The notes below the pieces were generated by a model, which worked only from the letters and a program-made list of their open reading frames with translations, ran no database searches and was not told the origin of the DNA. From assembly GCA_016169945.1 (NCBI GenBank), contig JADLSH010000249.1, forward strand, positions 2,976,001-3,040,000: a stretch of DNA of 64,000 nt. The letters run 5' to 3'. Below are positions 31,554 to 42,546 of the stretch, in pieces; positions within the stretch are counted from its first letter, which is position 1, and every line of letters starts with the position of its first letter. The stretch is from Trachythela sp. YZ-2020. Lineage: Eukaryota; Cnidaria; Anthozoa; Malacalcyonacea; Clavulariidae. The translations under genes and the position numbers were made by a program.

Positions 31554-32039
31554 TGAGGCCCTGTTAGGGTTTTAGGATTATGGATTATTTGGCTTTTTTG
31601 AGTAGGATTACGGATTATTGGGGCATGAAAAACGAGATTATGGATTATTTGGGTAGGAATTTAGGATTACGGGTTATTGTTAAGTCAATATCATAAATCA
31701 ATTTTTGCTATATTGACAATGAAAACAAAAGGTAAAATTTAAAGGTTGAGATGCCAGTCAACATATCAACGTGAATAACATCACCAACATGCCGGAGACA
31801 CAGATAAAAGACATTAAAATCTGTTTAAAATCTGTTTCGAGCCGGAACGCACGCATCAAAATGGCGACCGCATCAACATGTACATCGGTCGCATTGAATA
31901 TGTTTACTTTTGATACTTGTACTGTTCATGTTTGTTGAATATATTTTAGGGATGTTTTTGTTTAGAAAAATGGGATACGGATTATTTAACTTGGATTTTA
32001 ACTTGGATTATGGATTATTCACACACCCCCTAACAGGGC
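31554..32039. mobile_element. TIR element rich in GGATTATGGATTATT
   Basis: The ends GCCCTGTTAGGG (from 31558) and CCCTAACAGGGC are inverted. ATCATGAG occurs at 31546-31553 and again at 32040-32047, consistent with an 8-bp duplication plus four extra bases on the left. Near both ends the word GGATTA(T/C)GGATTATT is repeated. Confidence 0.75.
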
Positions 32040-33592
32040 ATCATGAGTTCACTGGACAGCGCAACCCGTTGTTCACTGACACTTATGAGTGTTCTTTTTG
32101 AGGAATATTATTCGGTCAAAACAACTGATTTCTGACTCGGGTAGATTTCACCGCCAACATACGCGCTCCGACGCGAACAGCATTGAAGATCTGGAGGCGC
32201 GATAAGCCGAAAACTAAATCCGTAACAGTGTCAAACGCAACCACAAACGATTAAACAACAAACCGCGGCGGCTTGCATCAACTTGCATGTTATGAATTGT
32301 TGAAGCCGAAGTCTATGCCAATTGCCAAACTCTATTTATACTGGGTAGCTCTACCACTTTTAATCTATCTGGAGGTCCGGTAAGGGACATCTGTTGCAGG
32401 TACAAATGCTACTACAAGAGAAAACAAGGGTATCCGCAACCTGTTTCCCAGGGTTCACCTCCGCCACGCCCCCCCCCCCAACAGCTGCTCCGCCAAAACC
32501 CTGTTACTGTCTGGTCATGTGACATCCCAGATTTTGGGATGTAGATTAATTTGTCGTTAGGGTGGGTACGTTGGACAGAGTTTATATGAGTAGTGCATAT
32601 TAATTAATATGTACGATTTACTTTTCTTTACTCATATTGTTTTCGATTCTTTTTCATTTATTATTGACCCAAAGTCAGTTTGTATGCAAAATTCAGTTTG
32701 TAAAAATAATTCAAGCTTTATGTGTGAAATTTTTACAGCCATATATATAATATTTATAGTTAAATTTTTACAAGCCATATACACGAAATTGATACACTCG
32801 TTGTTGCGTTTGTTCGATCTAAAAATATGTGATCGTATTGCATTAAATATAAAATATTTTGAAACTGTGTATAAATCAGTGGTATATAAATGTAAGCGTT
32901 CTCCTTACAGCGGAATCGAACAATTAGTTGGTAAACAGCTACAGCAAGACGATTCCGTGCCGTATGACCGCATTTTCGATATTTATGTGTAGTCTGTTGA
33001 CGATAATATGCGAGAAAGCTTACTGTATTAATAATAATTCCAAGGATATAAAACTATAAATGGTTATATATTAGACTAAAATACCGTCGTTCGATGCAGC
33101 GTCCTTTAGACGGATCTTTTAAATGATAGTGGTTGGTTTACAATGTCAATGCTGTAGCAGATATTAATATCCTCGTTTGAAGGATTTAATTTCAAACTTG
33201 TAATTGTATTGTTTACAAATCTTAGGCTCTGCTGCCCGACATCTCCGTTCGGTTAAAAGCTAGCAGCATTCGACTTATTCGGTTAACAAATAATCTAAGT
33301 CAGACTTATCAGGAAAATCGTCAGTAAATTGAATTTTAGTATAAATTGTTAAACAAACCAAGGGTGCACGGCAGCACGCGTTTTGATCAATTTTAAGAGT
33401 AAATGGACCATTTCCCTATTAAACTAACTTTTGATCTAGGAAAACAAATCAGTACAGCTGGAAAGAGCATCCTAAGTTTAGTAAAATTGCAAAGTTTGGT
33501 TGCGAAATATTGTAAAATGTGGAAAATATAGCGCTGTGAAGTTGGTAAATTTTGTATATTTTTGTATTACGCACGCAAAACGGTTACCACTT
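32040..33592. other. mostly unique AT-rich sequence with one weak exon candidate
   Basis: I recognise no repeat family here. A possible terminal exon is described at 32911-32992. The remaining sequence shows no convincing open frame or RNA structure. Confidence 0.4.
32911..32992 (+). CDS. candidate terminal exon of an unidentified plus-strand gene
   Basis: A good acceptor (CGTTCTCCTTACAG) is followed by an open frame reading GIEQLVGKQLQQDDSVPYDR and IFDIYV to a TAG stop. The composition is acidic and polar and looks protein-like, whereas the same frame upstream of the acceptor is Ile/Phe/Lys-rich and looks non-coding. I cannot name a family and no upstream exon was found, so this is tentative. 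Confidence 0.3.
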
Positions 33593-33961
33593 TTAAAAGT
33601 CGGTACTATGTTGACTAAAAATGCAAAATTTCAAGTTCACTTTTAACAATATACGATAAGTTAACAACACTATACCATAAGAAAGTACGCAAAAAAGTAT
33701 ATATAAGAGAATTAAACGGGCAGTACGGTTTTCGTAGCCTATTTTGAGATTTTAAAGCTCAAACATGCGGAATATGCTCTAATCAGTAATGCATTACAGT
33801 AAGTTACTATATTTTGCCAACTCTAACCAAACCAGTCTTTAACTCAAAACCGACTTGGATATTTTTAGCGTATAGTTTATTTTTTTTTATAACGTATAGT
33901 TTATTTTTGTTGAAAGTGAACTTGAAATTTTGCATTTTTAGTCAACATAGTAGTACTTTAA
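33593..33961. mobile_element. 369-bp foldback element
   Basis: ACTATGTTGACTAAAAATGC and then AAAATTTCAAGTTCACTTTT near the left end are mirrored by AAAGTGAACTTGAAATTTTG and CATTTTTAGTCAACATAG near the right end, giving arms of more than 50 bp. The interior is AT-rich. Confidence 0.8.
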
Positions 33962-34097
33962 TAGGCAAAATGTCGAAATTCTCAAGTCTCGGCTGTAAAG
34001 CCAAAATCTGAAGTGCCAACACATATAATCTTGTTCACCAATGTTTAAGGAGAATGGCGTATTTCGTCCAACAGTAGTTAGATAAACTAGATAGGTT

Positions 34098-34691
34098 TTA
34101 TGTAGTAGTAGCTTGTGCTGTTAAAATTATTAGTAAAAAATAGCCGATCAGTAAAGTCATGAAAATACATTCCTTGCGTCTAGATTGAACGCTAAATATC
34201 TCATCACTTTGATGTATATCAGAAGAAAGAAATATAGCCACGCACCGAGTTTTTCTGAAAATTTTAAACCTTTCATCCGTACAGTATATAATATGTAAAG
34301 TTTGTAATATTTTGAGCACATGCATGGAAGGGACATGCGTGCGCATGCAATTTAATACAATATCTTGTTCACTCCCCCTAGCTAATTTTAAAAGTAACTT
34401 GAACTCGATCTTTTCCCCCGGAATTGGACAGACATCTAGACAAACCGTCGCGAAGTCGGCTTCTCGATAGGTTAGCTTCTCGACAATACATAGATCCGCG
34501 CAAAAGACTGGGTCGAGTGAACTCTGGAGAAACCTTAGCACGTCAAGAATAGTGTGCTGCCTCGCTGAGGCTCGGCAGCAATAACAAACGCGCACGACAC
34601 ATTCTAAAGTTGGATTACCTTTTTTTATACACCCTGTATTACCGGAACACGTTTTTTTTCTTTTGGAGGTCACTTTGAATTTCTGCCCCAC
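34098..34691 (-). CDS. uncharacterised open frame, cysteine-rich, doubtful
   Basis: An open frame of 197 codons starts at a GTG, with no early ATG. It is rich in cysteine (CVVRVCYCC, CADLCIVEK, CLDVCPIPGE) and ends in a hydrophobic segment (MTLLIGYFLLIILTAQA) that could span a membrane. It is one of the longest frames here outside the pentamer satellite. I recognise no domain, and splice-site structure is not evident. It may be chance or a fragment of a decayed gene. Confidence 0.2.
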   Translation of the reverse strand: MGQKFKVTSKRKKTCSGNTGCIKKGNPTLECVVRVCYCCRASARQHTILDVLRFLQSSLDPVFCADLCIVEKLTYREADFATVCLDVCPIPGEKIEFKLLLKLARGSEQDIVLNCMRTHVPSMHVLKILQTLHIIYCTDERFKIFRKTRCVAIFLSSDIHQSDEIFSVQSRRKECIFMTLLIGYFLLIILTAQATTT

Positions 34692-34706
34692 TGGCCTGTT
34701 TATTTA

Positions 34707-34870
34707 AGCCTGGTTTTCACTGTGACATAAGCGTAAATTAAGTCTTGTTTACTCTGACATAAGCGTAAGCGTAAGCGCAACAGAACGGAAGGTTTTGATA
34801 TCCTTACGTTAATGTCGGAACGTTTGATCTCTTATGCTGCTTGTGTTTGCGTTGTAGTGAAAACCAGGCT
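34707..34870. mobile_element. 164-bp MITE, TSD TTA
   Basis: The ends AGCCTGGTTTTCACTGTGAC and GTAGTGAAAACCAGGCT are inverted repeats, flanked by TTA at 34704-34706 and 34871-34873. The internal words CATAAGCGTAA are repeated. Confidence 0.85.
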
Positions 34871-35315
34871 TTAAGCGGCGATTTTTTTCTATTTCGCATA
34901 TTTGCGATATGAATTAAAGCCGTTAAAGACCTAAAGTCGAGTTTATACAGTTAGCTACCTTTCTAAATGCATCTGGCGGTTAAGAAACATAAAAAATGGT
35001 AAAAGGAGTGTCAATTAAAAGTACAACTTTCAATATAATGCTATATTTGATGTCGTATTTACGGCAATATAAGCAAAACTTACTGAACTTCAAACATCGT
35101 ATTCTCTTTCAATCTAAATCCTTTTTAGTATTATTTGGTAGATTATGCACTAAACGAACTTTTAAGTTTGTTTGCCGATTGAGAAACGTATCGAAAAAAG
35201 AAAAATTGAAATGCAGTCATAACCCAACGGTATTATATACTCATCATTTTAGAGCGTGTGTTACGTAACACAAAAAATCACTTTTTAAATACCAGGCAAA
35301 TTATTGATGCAGTTA

Positions 35316-35696
35316 CAGTCAAACCGGATGTTCTCTTGCGAGGAACATTGCAATATTGTCACGCAATATTGCAATTTTGATTTGGAGATTGCTCTGAGCA
35401 ATTTGCAACCGACGCGAACAAATTGCAAATTGAAATTCACAACCAGGTGTGTAAACAAAGCCTCTGATTGGCTTCTAGCAAAAGAAGAAACCAATAAAAT
35501 TCTCCGAGCAATTGAATTGGAGCTTCCTCTTTGCTAGTAGCCAATCAGAGGCTTTGTTTACAAAACTAGTTGTGAATTTCAATTTTCAATTTGTTCGCGT
35601 CGGTTGCAAATTGCTCAGAGCAATCTCCAAATCAAAATTGCAATATTGCGTGGCAATATTGCAATGTTCCTCGTAAGAGAACATCCGGTTTGACTG
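35316..35696. mobile_element. 381-bp foldback inserted in unit 1 only
   Basis: The arms CAGTCAAACCGGATGTTCTC and its complement run nearly to the centre, with words such as GCAATATTGCAATTTTGATT and CCAATCAGAGGCTTTGTTTA mirrored. In unit 2 the corresponding place (GATACAGTTAATTGTTTGCTT near 50270) lacks it, so it arrived after the duplication or was lost there. Confidence 0.9.
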
Positions 35697-36199
35697 CAAA
35701 TGTTTGCTTAAAGTTTGTTTTGTCTATGATCCAATATGATATTTAACAGTTACTTGAGACCAAGATATATATATCTCGTTATCATATTAGTATTATAATA
35801 GCATTACGGTCGATGTGTGTGGCATTTCTAGAAGCTTTCCTGAAAATCACCAGTCATGCGCACTATTTGAATCACAGGTAATTAGCCCCATTTTCGGGCG
35901 AGGCAGGTGGTACTAAGACTTGCAGGTCGTCGGTGGCTGCCATCTTGAATATTTGAATGTTTTCTCGCATCTCTGGAGTGAATTTTTCGCACGTAATTTC
36001 TCGTTCGTTATGCAACTGGCAGGCGTAACACACAAGAAATACGTTCAACCTGTATTAGATGTTGCGAAATATCGGCTAAAAGGATTTTATATTATTTTCA
36101 GGCTTGTCAGTTAAGACGTCAGGATACGCCATGCTATACAAGTCATGTGCCGAATTCAGTTCAATTATATATGCTCAAGTGGGTTAAAAGGTTAATACT

Positions 36200-36325
36200 A
36201 ACTTCCAGACACAAGGAGATCGCTCGAAACGTCGAAGTTCTTGTTGAGTTTTTTTATGTAGTTTGATCCTAAAGACCTGCAGCTTATCATGTACGTATAG
36301 ACGCTACCTATACTGGCACCACGCA
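36200..36325 (+). repeat. Penelope-type terminal fragment, hammerhead-derived (unit 1)
   Basis: AACTTCCAGACACAAGG is followed by GCTCGAAACGTCGAAGTTC, with AACTTC able to pair with GAAGTT as a stem I and GAAAC-GTC as the 3' core. The CUGANGA strand is replaced by CAGACAC, so cleavage is not expected. The downstream words GTAGTTTGATCCTAAAGACC and CGCTACCTATACTGGCACCA recur at 50536-50661. Confidence 0.5.
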
Positions 36326-37392
36326 CTTGTGGGTGTTAATAAGTTAGGTTAAACCATCATGCAATATATTACAGGTTAAGGCAATGTTACACGAGGCAAA
36401 TATTTATAAATACCGAAGATAAGGCCAAGCCTTCTGGTCAGCGCGAGCGTCATTTTTAACTGTGCGCGTCGACGTTCTTTTTTGGCAACTAAAATACGGT
36501 CCGTCAATATCCTTGCAACATGAAGCACTCTTGAATATAAATTTTATTCTCAGAATAAAAAATCACTATACACTTTATAAAAAATAGAAAAGTATTCATC
36601 CATTTCTCCAAAAAAAGCGCCTCCTTAATAAAAAAAAATAGAAGGGCGAAAAAAAAAGCCGCGTCGCCGCGTCAATTCTACACAAACCCACTGACCAGAA
36701 ACAGGATTTTTGGCCTAACAGTCAGTCTGGATGATTTTTTGTACATTTCAAAAAATCCATATAAGGTACATATATGAGTCATAAAGTCAAAAGATCGAAG
36801 TATATATTGAAGATTTTGCAATCTAGTACATATATTTCATTCAACTGGCCATATTCTTTTGTCTTATGAGTTTTTGGCTTGAACTAATCATGCTGTCATG
36901 AGATTCAACGAGGATTTTTGTTTGTTCATTTGACCGGTCACGAAAATTGCATAGAAATCGGAAAAAAATGGTGTCTTGCACTTCCTTGTATAAGAACTAG
37001 CTTAATAATTTCAACAGGTAATTTCAACAGTTTGTTTGCCAAAATTTTAGAATTCTTCTCAGGGCTCCGTTTCGCGCAATAAACTATTCTGGTCTACTGT
37101 CATGCACCTCTTGTTTCTCGCTTGACCAAGGCACTGGTGTGATGCTATGTGGCATGATCTAGGCTTCAGGCTATACGAGTTAATCAGATACATATAGCGC
37201 TCTCAGAAATAGTGCAAGTTGAATTCGATAATAACAACATTATAATCCGGAATAAAAACACACTTTTTGTGTTCCTGTATTGAAATAGCCTTGAGCGTGC
37301 TGCTAGCGTTCGGCATACAAGGATGCAGAATTAAAAGGAATAATGAACGACATATTGAAGAGGATTGTTAAGAGCATTATTTGTCGTAGCAC

Positions 37393-37399
37393 TATAAAA
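37393..37399 (+). promoter_or_regulatory. TATA box of peptide gene A
   Basis: TATAAAA lies 102 bp before the ATG, within a block (CACTATAAAAGTTGG) that is kept in all three copies. Confidence 0.7.
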
Positions 37400-37494
37400 G
37401 TTGGCCAGTCTGAAAGTTGGAACCCAGTTATATAGTACCATCTATATTCGACTGATCAAAAGGAACCGACACGGCCTTGCGTAATCGATATACA

Positions 37495-37668
37495 ATGCTA
37501 ATTTGGCGCAATTTTAAAATTATAATGATATGCGTCGTGTTTTTTGCGCTTATCGTGTCAAGTCATGGTTACTGGCGCGCCATTCCCTCGCGCAGGAGAT
37601 ATGCAAGGAAAAGTCTACCAAGAAGACTTAACAAGAGAGTCCATTATTTGGGGCCTTGGTATTTGTGA
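37495..37668 (+). CDS. secreted cationic peptide precursor, copy A (57 aa)
   Basis: The ATG is the first in frame downstream of the TATA box. Residues 1-25 form a typical signal peptide: a short basic start (MLIWRNFK), a hydrophobic core (IIMICVVFFALIVSS) and probable cleavage after SHG. The remaining 32 residues, YWRAIPSRRRYARKSLP followed by RRLNKRVHYLGPWYL, hold ten Arg/Lys, no acidic residue and no cysteine. RRR, RK, RR and KR are possible proprotein-convertase sites. That fits either a linear antimicrobial peptide (hydra arminins have a comparable cationic segment) or a processed signalling peptide; I do not recognise a known family. TGA is followed at once by a donor-like GAG/GTAAGA, so a 3' UTR intron is possible. 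A second frame (see findings) is also open. Confidence 0.6.
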   Translation: MLIWRNFKIIMICVVFFALIVSSHGYWRAIPSRRRYARKSLPRRLNKRVHYLGPWYL

Positions 37669-37973
37669 GGTAAGATTATAGGAGAATTTGCTTTGATCAC
37701 TACAAATATTTATCAATAAGGAAGTTCGTATTGTGGACTGCGCATCTATATGACGCGTTCTGAGTCGGGATAAAATTGAAGTTGAACCACAACATGTAGC
37801 TGAGACTGGAGAATTTAAAAATATGGGTATCAACTGTTCAAGCATTCAACTGTTCAATTTTCCATACCAAGCAATATTGTTTCCAGGAAATATTGTTTTC
37901 TCAAACAAATCTTGTCAAAATACAGCCAAAACAATTTGCGCTACTTAGCGCTGTGGGCTATTTCGTTCAGCCA

Positions 37974-38650
37974 TAGCCCGCGTGCAGGCCAACTGATGGA
38001 GAGGAATAGTGGGCCTGCACGGAAGACCGGGTAAAATCTAAAACACCCCTTTTCTAAACACGCCCCCTTCGCGCGTCAAGTGTAAAAAAATAACCAATGA
38101 CAGCAAAGCAAAAAATAAACAAACTCGCATGAAAACATTGCGGGATTTTCTCTGAGTATCCAAAATAAAAATAAAGTATGAATGGATATATCAACTCCAA
38201 AAAAGCAAGCAAACAAGTCTGATTTAAATAACTTTTGCCGAATTGGCAAGTGCTCATTCTCAACTAAATTCGGAACAGGCAAGTTAGGACGAATTTCGAC
38301 AGAAAATATATTTTAAACGTCAAATCGTGAGGGAAGCCGTGGTACCACATTAGCATTGATTTGCGCTTCCATCGGCATTGTTATAAATAAAACGTCACGT
38401 TTATCAGATCGTGTGCGCAATGCTTGTGGGCGGAAAGTACGAAATTTGTATCAATTATTCAATTTGGTAAAGAACACGACAAACGAAGAGAATGTTGAGA
38501 GTCCCGCTCATTTCAAACGGCAATTTCAAACGGCGTTTCAAACAGCCAATCAGAATGCTGCGTTCGTGTACGAACACGGAAAACATAAAATACCCGGTCT
38601 TCCGTGCAGGCCCACTATTCCTCTCCATCAGTGGGCCTGCACGCGGGCTA
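37974..38650. mobile_element. 677-bp Mutator-like TIR element, 9-bp TSD
   Basis: The left arm TAGCCCGCGTGCAGGCC and its complement GGCCTGCACGCGGGCTA at the right form inverted repeats of about 60 bp with one mismatch, continuing through TGATGGAGAGGAATAGTGGG. GTTCAGCCA flanks both sides (37965-37973 and 38651-38659). A 9-bp duplication with long TIRs is typical of Mutator-like elements. Units B and C show the uninterrupted site (TTTCGTTCAGTGATAGCTGA). Confidence 0.85.
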
Positions 38651-39366
38651 GTTCAGCCATAGCTGACAGACCTAATCTACGGACAATTAAACTGACCGTA
38701 ATAATTAGTGCAAGCATCGCGGTGAAGTAAATACATTGGTAACGGGCATAAACAAGCGTTCGATGACTAGATCCATTTAGATAATAGTGTTTGGCAAGCA
38801 GGTTGTAGGATGGGCTATGTTGATTCCTGAAGATCAGAAAAGGAGGGGTTATGGGAAATATAGTCTTAAAAAGGAAATACAAACTTAATGTGTACATATT
38901 GTTCCAAATTAATGTGTACATATTGTACATATTGTACATATTGTATTAAGTTGGCCTTATTAAGTGCAAGGTATAAAGTTAAACATTTGCTAGTAAAACT
39001 TTAATGCCAAAAACCGAATATCTATTTTGATTATATGTTTAGATCTGTCATATAAAAACAGTGCTATTATCCGTATTTATTTTAAGATCTTCTTGAGGAG
39101 GGATTGTAAATACTTTTGAGCATCGATATCTGAAGGAGGGATTATATATGAAGGTCAACAATTGCTCAGGAGAGGGATCATGGATTTCTTTAGTTTGTGC
39201 CTAAAAACATCCGTCCCCTACCAAATAATGACCGCTCCCTTAGGATCACGTATCACAGACAAACACATATGCGCATATGAGTTGATGCGTGTGCGCATAA
39301 TGCAGGCGAACATATATTGCACGAAATATTGGTAGTGGGAATATAGGTCGCCGATATATATCCCTA

Positions 39367-39558
39367 CACTGTGAAATGGATTGGTTAAACCAATCGGTTT
39401 GACCAATATCATTTGGTCAAAACAACCGAAATATTGGTCAAAATACCCAAATTTTCGGTTGTTTTAACCAATAAAATATTGATCAAATATTTATCTGAGA
39501 CAACCAATTTAAATTGGTTATTTTAACCGTATGTTTTAACCAATCCATTTTTAAAGTG
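39367..39558. mobile_element. 192-bp mariner-type MITE, TA target
   Basis: CACTGTGAAATGGATTGGTT and its complement at the right end (AACCAATCCATTTTTAAAGTG) are inverted. TA flanks both sides (39365-39366 and 39559-39560). The interior is built from ACCAAT and ATTGGT words. Confidence 0.75.
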
Positions 39559-39990
39559 TACCCTTTTGTTGCTCCAAATTGCAGTTTTCAAGCCTTTTGA
39601 CTCAAATCTAATGCTAATTTGCTTCAAACGACTATCAGGATTGGTTGAAAAACATTGTTATATGGCTTATAGTTACCACAGAGGCTTCAGAAAAGGTCGT
39701 TGTACGAAATTTAAGGGCAATTTGCTTTAGACAATTAGGCTTTCATGCATACCGCGGGTATTTCTGCTATAACAACGCAGAAAAGTTGTTGGAGGATGAA
39801 AATGTTTTCATTTAAAACAATTTTCCAAAACAATTAAGCCCTGGCCAGACAAGGATATAAATGAGAGTTGATGAGAGTTGACAAGAGTTTTCTCAACTCT
39901 CATGCCCCGGAACGCAGCCCTGTGACGAATTCTAAAATTTTGGTAAACAAAGAGTTTACATTTCCTTCTTAGTATACACAACACTATATA

Positions 39991-40383
39991 CAATACAATA
40001 CAATACGACACGACACGACACGACACGACACGACACGACACGACACGACACGACACGACACGACACGACACGACACGACACGACACGACACGACACAATA
40101 CGACACAATACAATACAATACAATACAATACAATACAATACAATACAATACAATACAATACAATACAATACAATACAATACAATACAATACAATACAATA
40201 CAATACAATACAATACAATACAATACAATACAATAATACAATACAATACAATACAATAATACAATACAATACAATACAATACAATACAATACAATACAAT
40301 ACAATACAATACAAATAATACAATACAATACAATACAATACAATACAATACAATACAATACAATACAATAAAATACAATACAT
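39991..40383. repeat. pentanucleotide satellite (CAATA)n with a (CGACA)n block
   Basis: About 80 five-base units form the array. It starts with three CAATA, switches to CGACA from about 40005 to 40105, then returns to CAATA for the rest, with a few slips. The long cysteine/valine/leucine frames in this region are only translations of this repeat. Confidence 0.95.
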
Positions 40384-40389
40384 AGAGGA

Positions 40390-40530
40390 TATTTAACGGT
40401 GGCGCGGAAATATGACTTTTATTTTCGAGTGGTGAAAACAATATTTTACGAACGAGTGCAGCGAGCGAGTAAAATATTGTTTTTAACACGAGAAAATAAA
40501 GGTCATATTTCCAAAGCCACCGTTAAATGT
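40390..40530. mobile_element. 141-bp foldback element beside the satellite
   Basis: ATTTAACGGTGGC, GGAAATATGACTTTTATTTT and AAAACAATATTTTAC are mirrored in the right half (GTAAAATATTGTTTT, AAAATAAAGGTCATATTTCC, GCCACCGTTAAAT). The loop is GAACGAGTGCAGCGAGCGA. Confidence 0.8.
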
Positions 40531-41903
40531 TCTTTTTATTATATAGATAAACATTGACAAACTGTCGAGAAGTTGCCATATTGTGATACAAAACAGAAAA
40601 GACAAAATGGCGGAATTAGCGTGGGTTCCGCGAGAAAACACACGCGTTAAATATTTTTTTCATATTTGACTATACGCGAAAACACACGCGTATATATTTT
40701 CCAGTATTTCACTCATATCCATATAATAAGATACAATAACACTCACTTTTTAACCTATATTTATAGGTTAACAGAACAGGAATACATATTTTTGTTACCA
40801 CGAATTTCCTTTGCGTAAATGGAACTACATGTTTACCTATATTTTGTTCCGCTTTTGTGGTTCACAATCTAAGCACTATCTACCACGCCATCCGTGTTAT
40901 TTCCGTTACGTTCATATGTGGGATTGGACGTTCCCATTCCGAGGCAAAAATTATGCCCTATCACATTTACGTACCAGTATACATTACAAATAACGTTTTT
41001 ATAGTTTTATAGGTATAATCATTTTAATACAAACACTGCATTATTGTCACATAATAATACAATTAGGAACTTATATTAGGATATTAGGATAACTTATATT
41101 AGGATATTGGATATGGGCACTCAACCAGACTTTCAAATCTAAATATTTTAGATTGTTACATGCAACGTTATTATGGAAAATAATGTATTCAAAGTTTGAA
41201 AAGCAGCCCAAAATGAAGAGCTGGCCGTGTGTCTAAAATCAATTGTCTTGTATTTGAACCGAATAGACGAAGGGCGATCTTTGATGGGTGTTATAAATCC
41301 CCTTGTTATGACGTGTTAACATGCTCTAATAGGATAATGAGATTGTAATCTTGAATGCGTGGTTCCAGTGTAGGTAGCGATAAACGATATGCTTGAGGGT
41401 TTTTAGGATTAAACAACCTGAGAACAGGGCCTTTCTTAAGGATTTTCCGTGGGGGGGGGGGACATTTTCTTAAAAAGGACCTTCTTGACCAAAATATTTG
41501 TTTACTGTTTCTGAAGCAAGTATTTCCTTGTGATTTTTGACTATGTAAGAAAATAGATGAGTTGCACGGATCATATCAGCCGTATAATGCTGTGTGCGGA
41601 AGCGAGCCAGGCCTAGCAAGAGGGCTGATTTTTCTCATATAAACAAGAGGTGAAAGCCAGCCCTATTGGCAGACAGCCCAGAGACGTTTGGGGAAAATTG
41701 TAACTTTAGTGGTGGGCTATTCTAAATAATTAGTCTCCCAGAATACAGGAATTTGCCATTCCCGAAATCCTAAATTTCCAAGGAAATCTTTATTTCTATT
41801 TGGGGCCCCTCTTTATCTTGGGGCCAGGGGCAAATTGCCCCCTTTGTTCCCCTCTGGGAAGCCCTGCCTACTGGTAGGGCTAACCCTTCATGTAAGACTC
41901 ATG

Positions 41904-42538
41904 CAGGGACGTAGCGACCGGGGGGGTGTGGGGGGATGCTACACCCCCCAATGGAGACGTTTCGAAAAAATCAGGTAAAATTGTGACGATCAGGTAAAAA
42001 AATCAGGTAAAAAAATCAGGTAGATTTGCGCTAAAATGTGAAAGGTTAGATACATTTTCTTCGATCTGTACTCATTATCTTGCGTATATATGCAGCGGCC
42101 GCGGGTCAAATGACATGTATATCATATTATCACAGGAAACACAATGATAGTTACCATGTGCGCTCACGGCATCACGCATTTGAACTTTTAGCCTTTAGAA
42201 CTTGAGAATTGTGAACTTGTAGTTGTACATATTAGAACGTCTTGATCAGCTCAATGTATGCATAATGTAGATTTTTGTTGGTATACATGTTTTTGGATAC
42301 ATAAATACATACATGATACAGGTTCAGAACTGTGAGCCGTGGGGAGTTCCGTGTCCACATTGCTTTTGTAACAGTGTTAAAAGCACTTGGTGGGAATGGG
42401 AAATAATGTGTTGGGGATGCGTGGAAGACTAGGAGTATACCTATAGCTAAATATTCAGGTAAATTTCAAAAATATTTTTCAAATCAGGTAAATTAGCGCA
42501 TACACCCCCCCAACTTTCAAGCCTTCGCTACGTCCCTG
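41904..42538. mobile_element. 635-bp hAT element with perfect TSD, absent from unit 2
   Basis: The ends CAGGGACGTAGCGA and TCGCTACGTCCCTG... run as inverted repeats, with AATCAGGTAAA repeated inside. GACTCATG flanks both sides (41896-41903 and 42539-42546). Unit 2 has the clean empty site TAGGACTCATGTAAACACCC near 53818. Confidence 0.9.
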
Positions 42539-42546
42539 GACTCATG

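Noticed and set aside
35304..35537. Frames of 69-77 codons on both strands
   Set aside because: Both lie within the 381-bp foldback, and their mirror-image peptides follow from the inverted repeat.
38356..38730. 124-codon plus-strand frame
   Set aside because: It runs through the interior and right TIR of the Mutator-like element and has no recognisable domain.
39991..40383. CRISPR-like array
   Set aside because: The repeats are five bases with no spacers, in an animal genome; it is a satellite.
39808..40489. Three overlapping frames of 124-191 codons rich in YCIVL and RVVSC
   Set aside because: They are translations of the CAATA/CGACA satellite. A five-base repeat keeps frames open in several phases and implies no protein.
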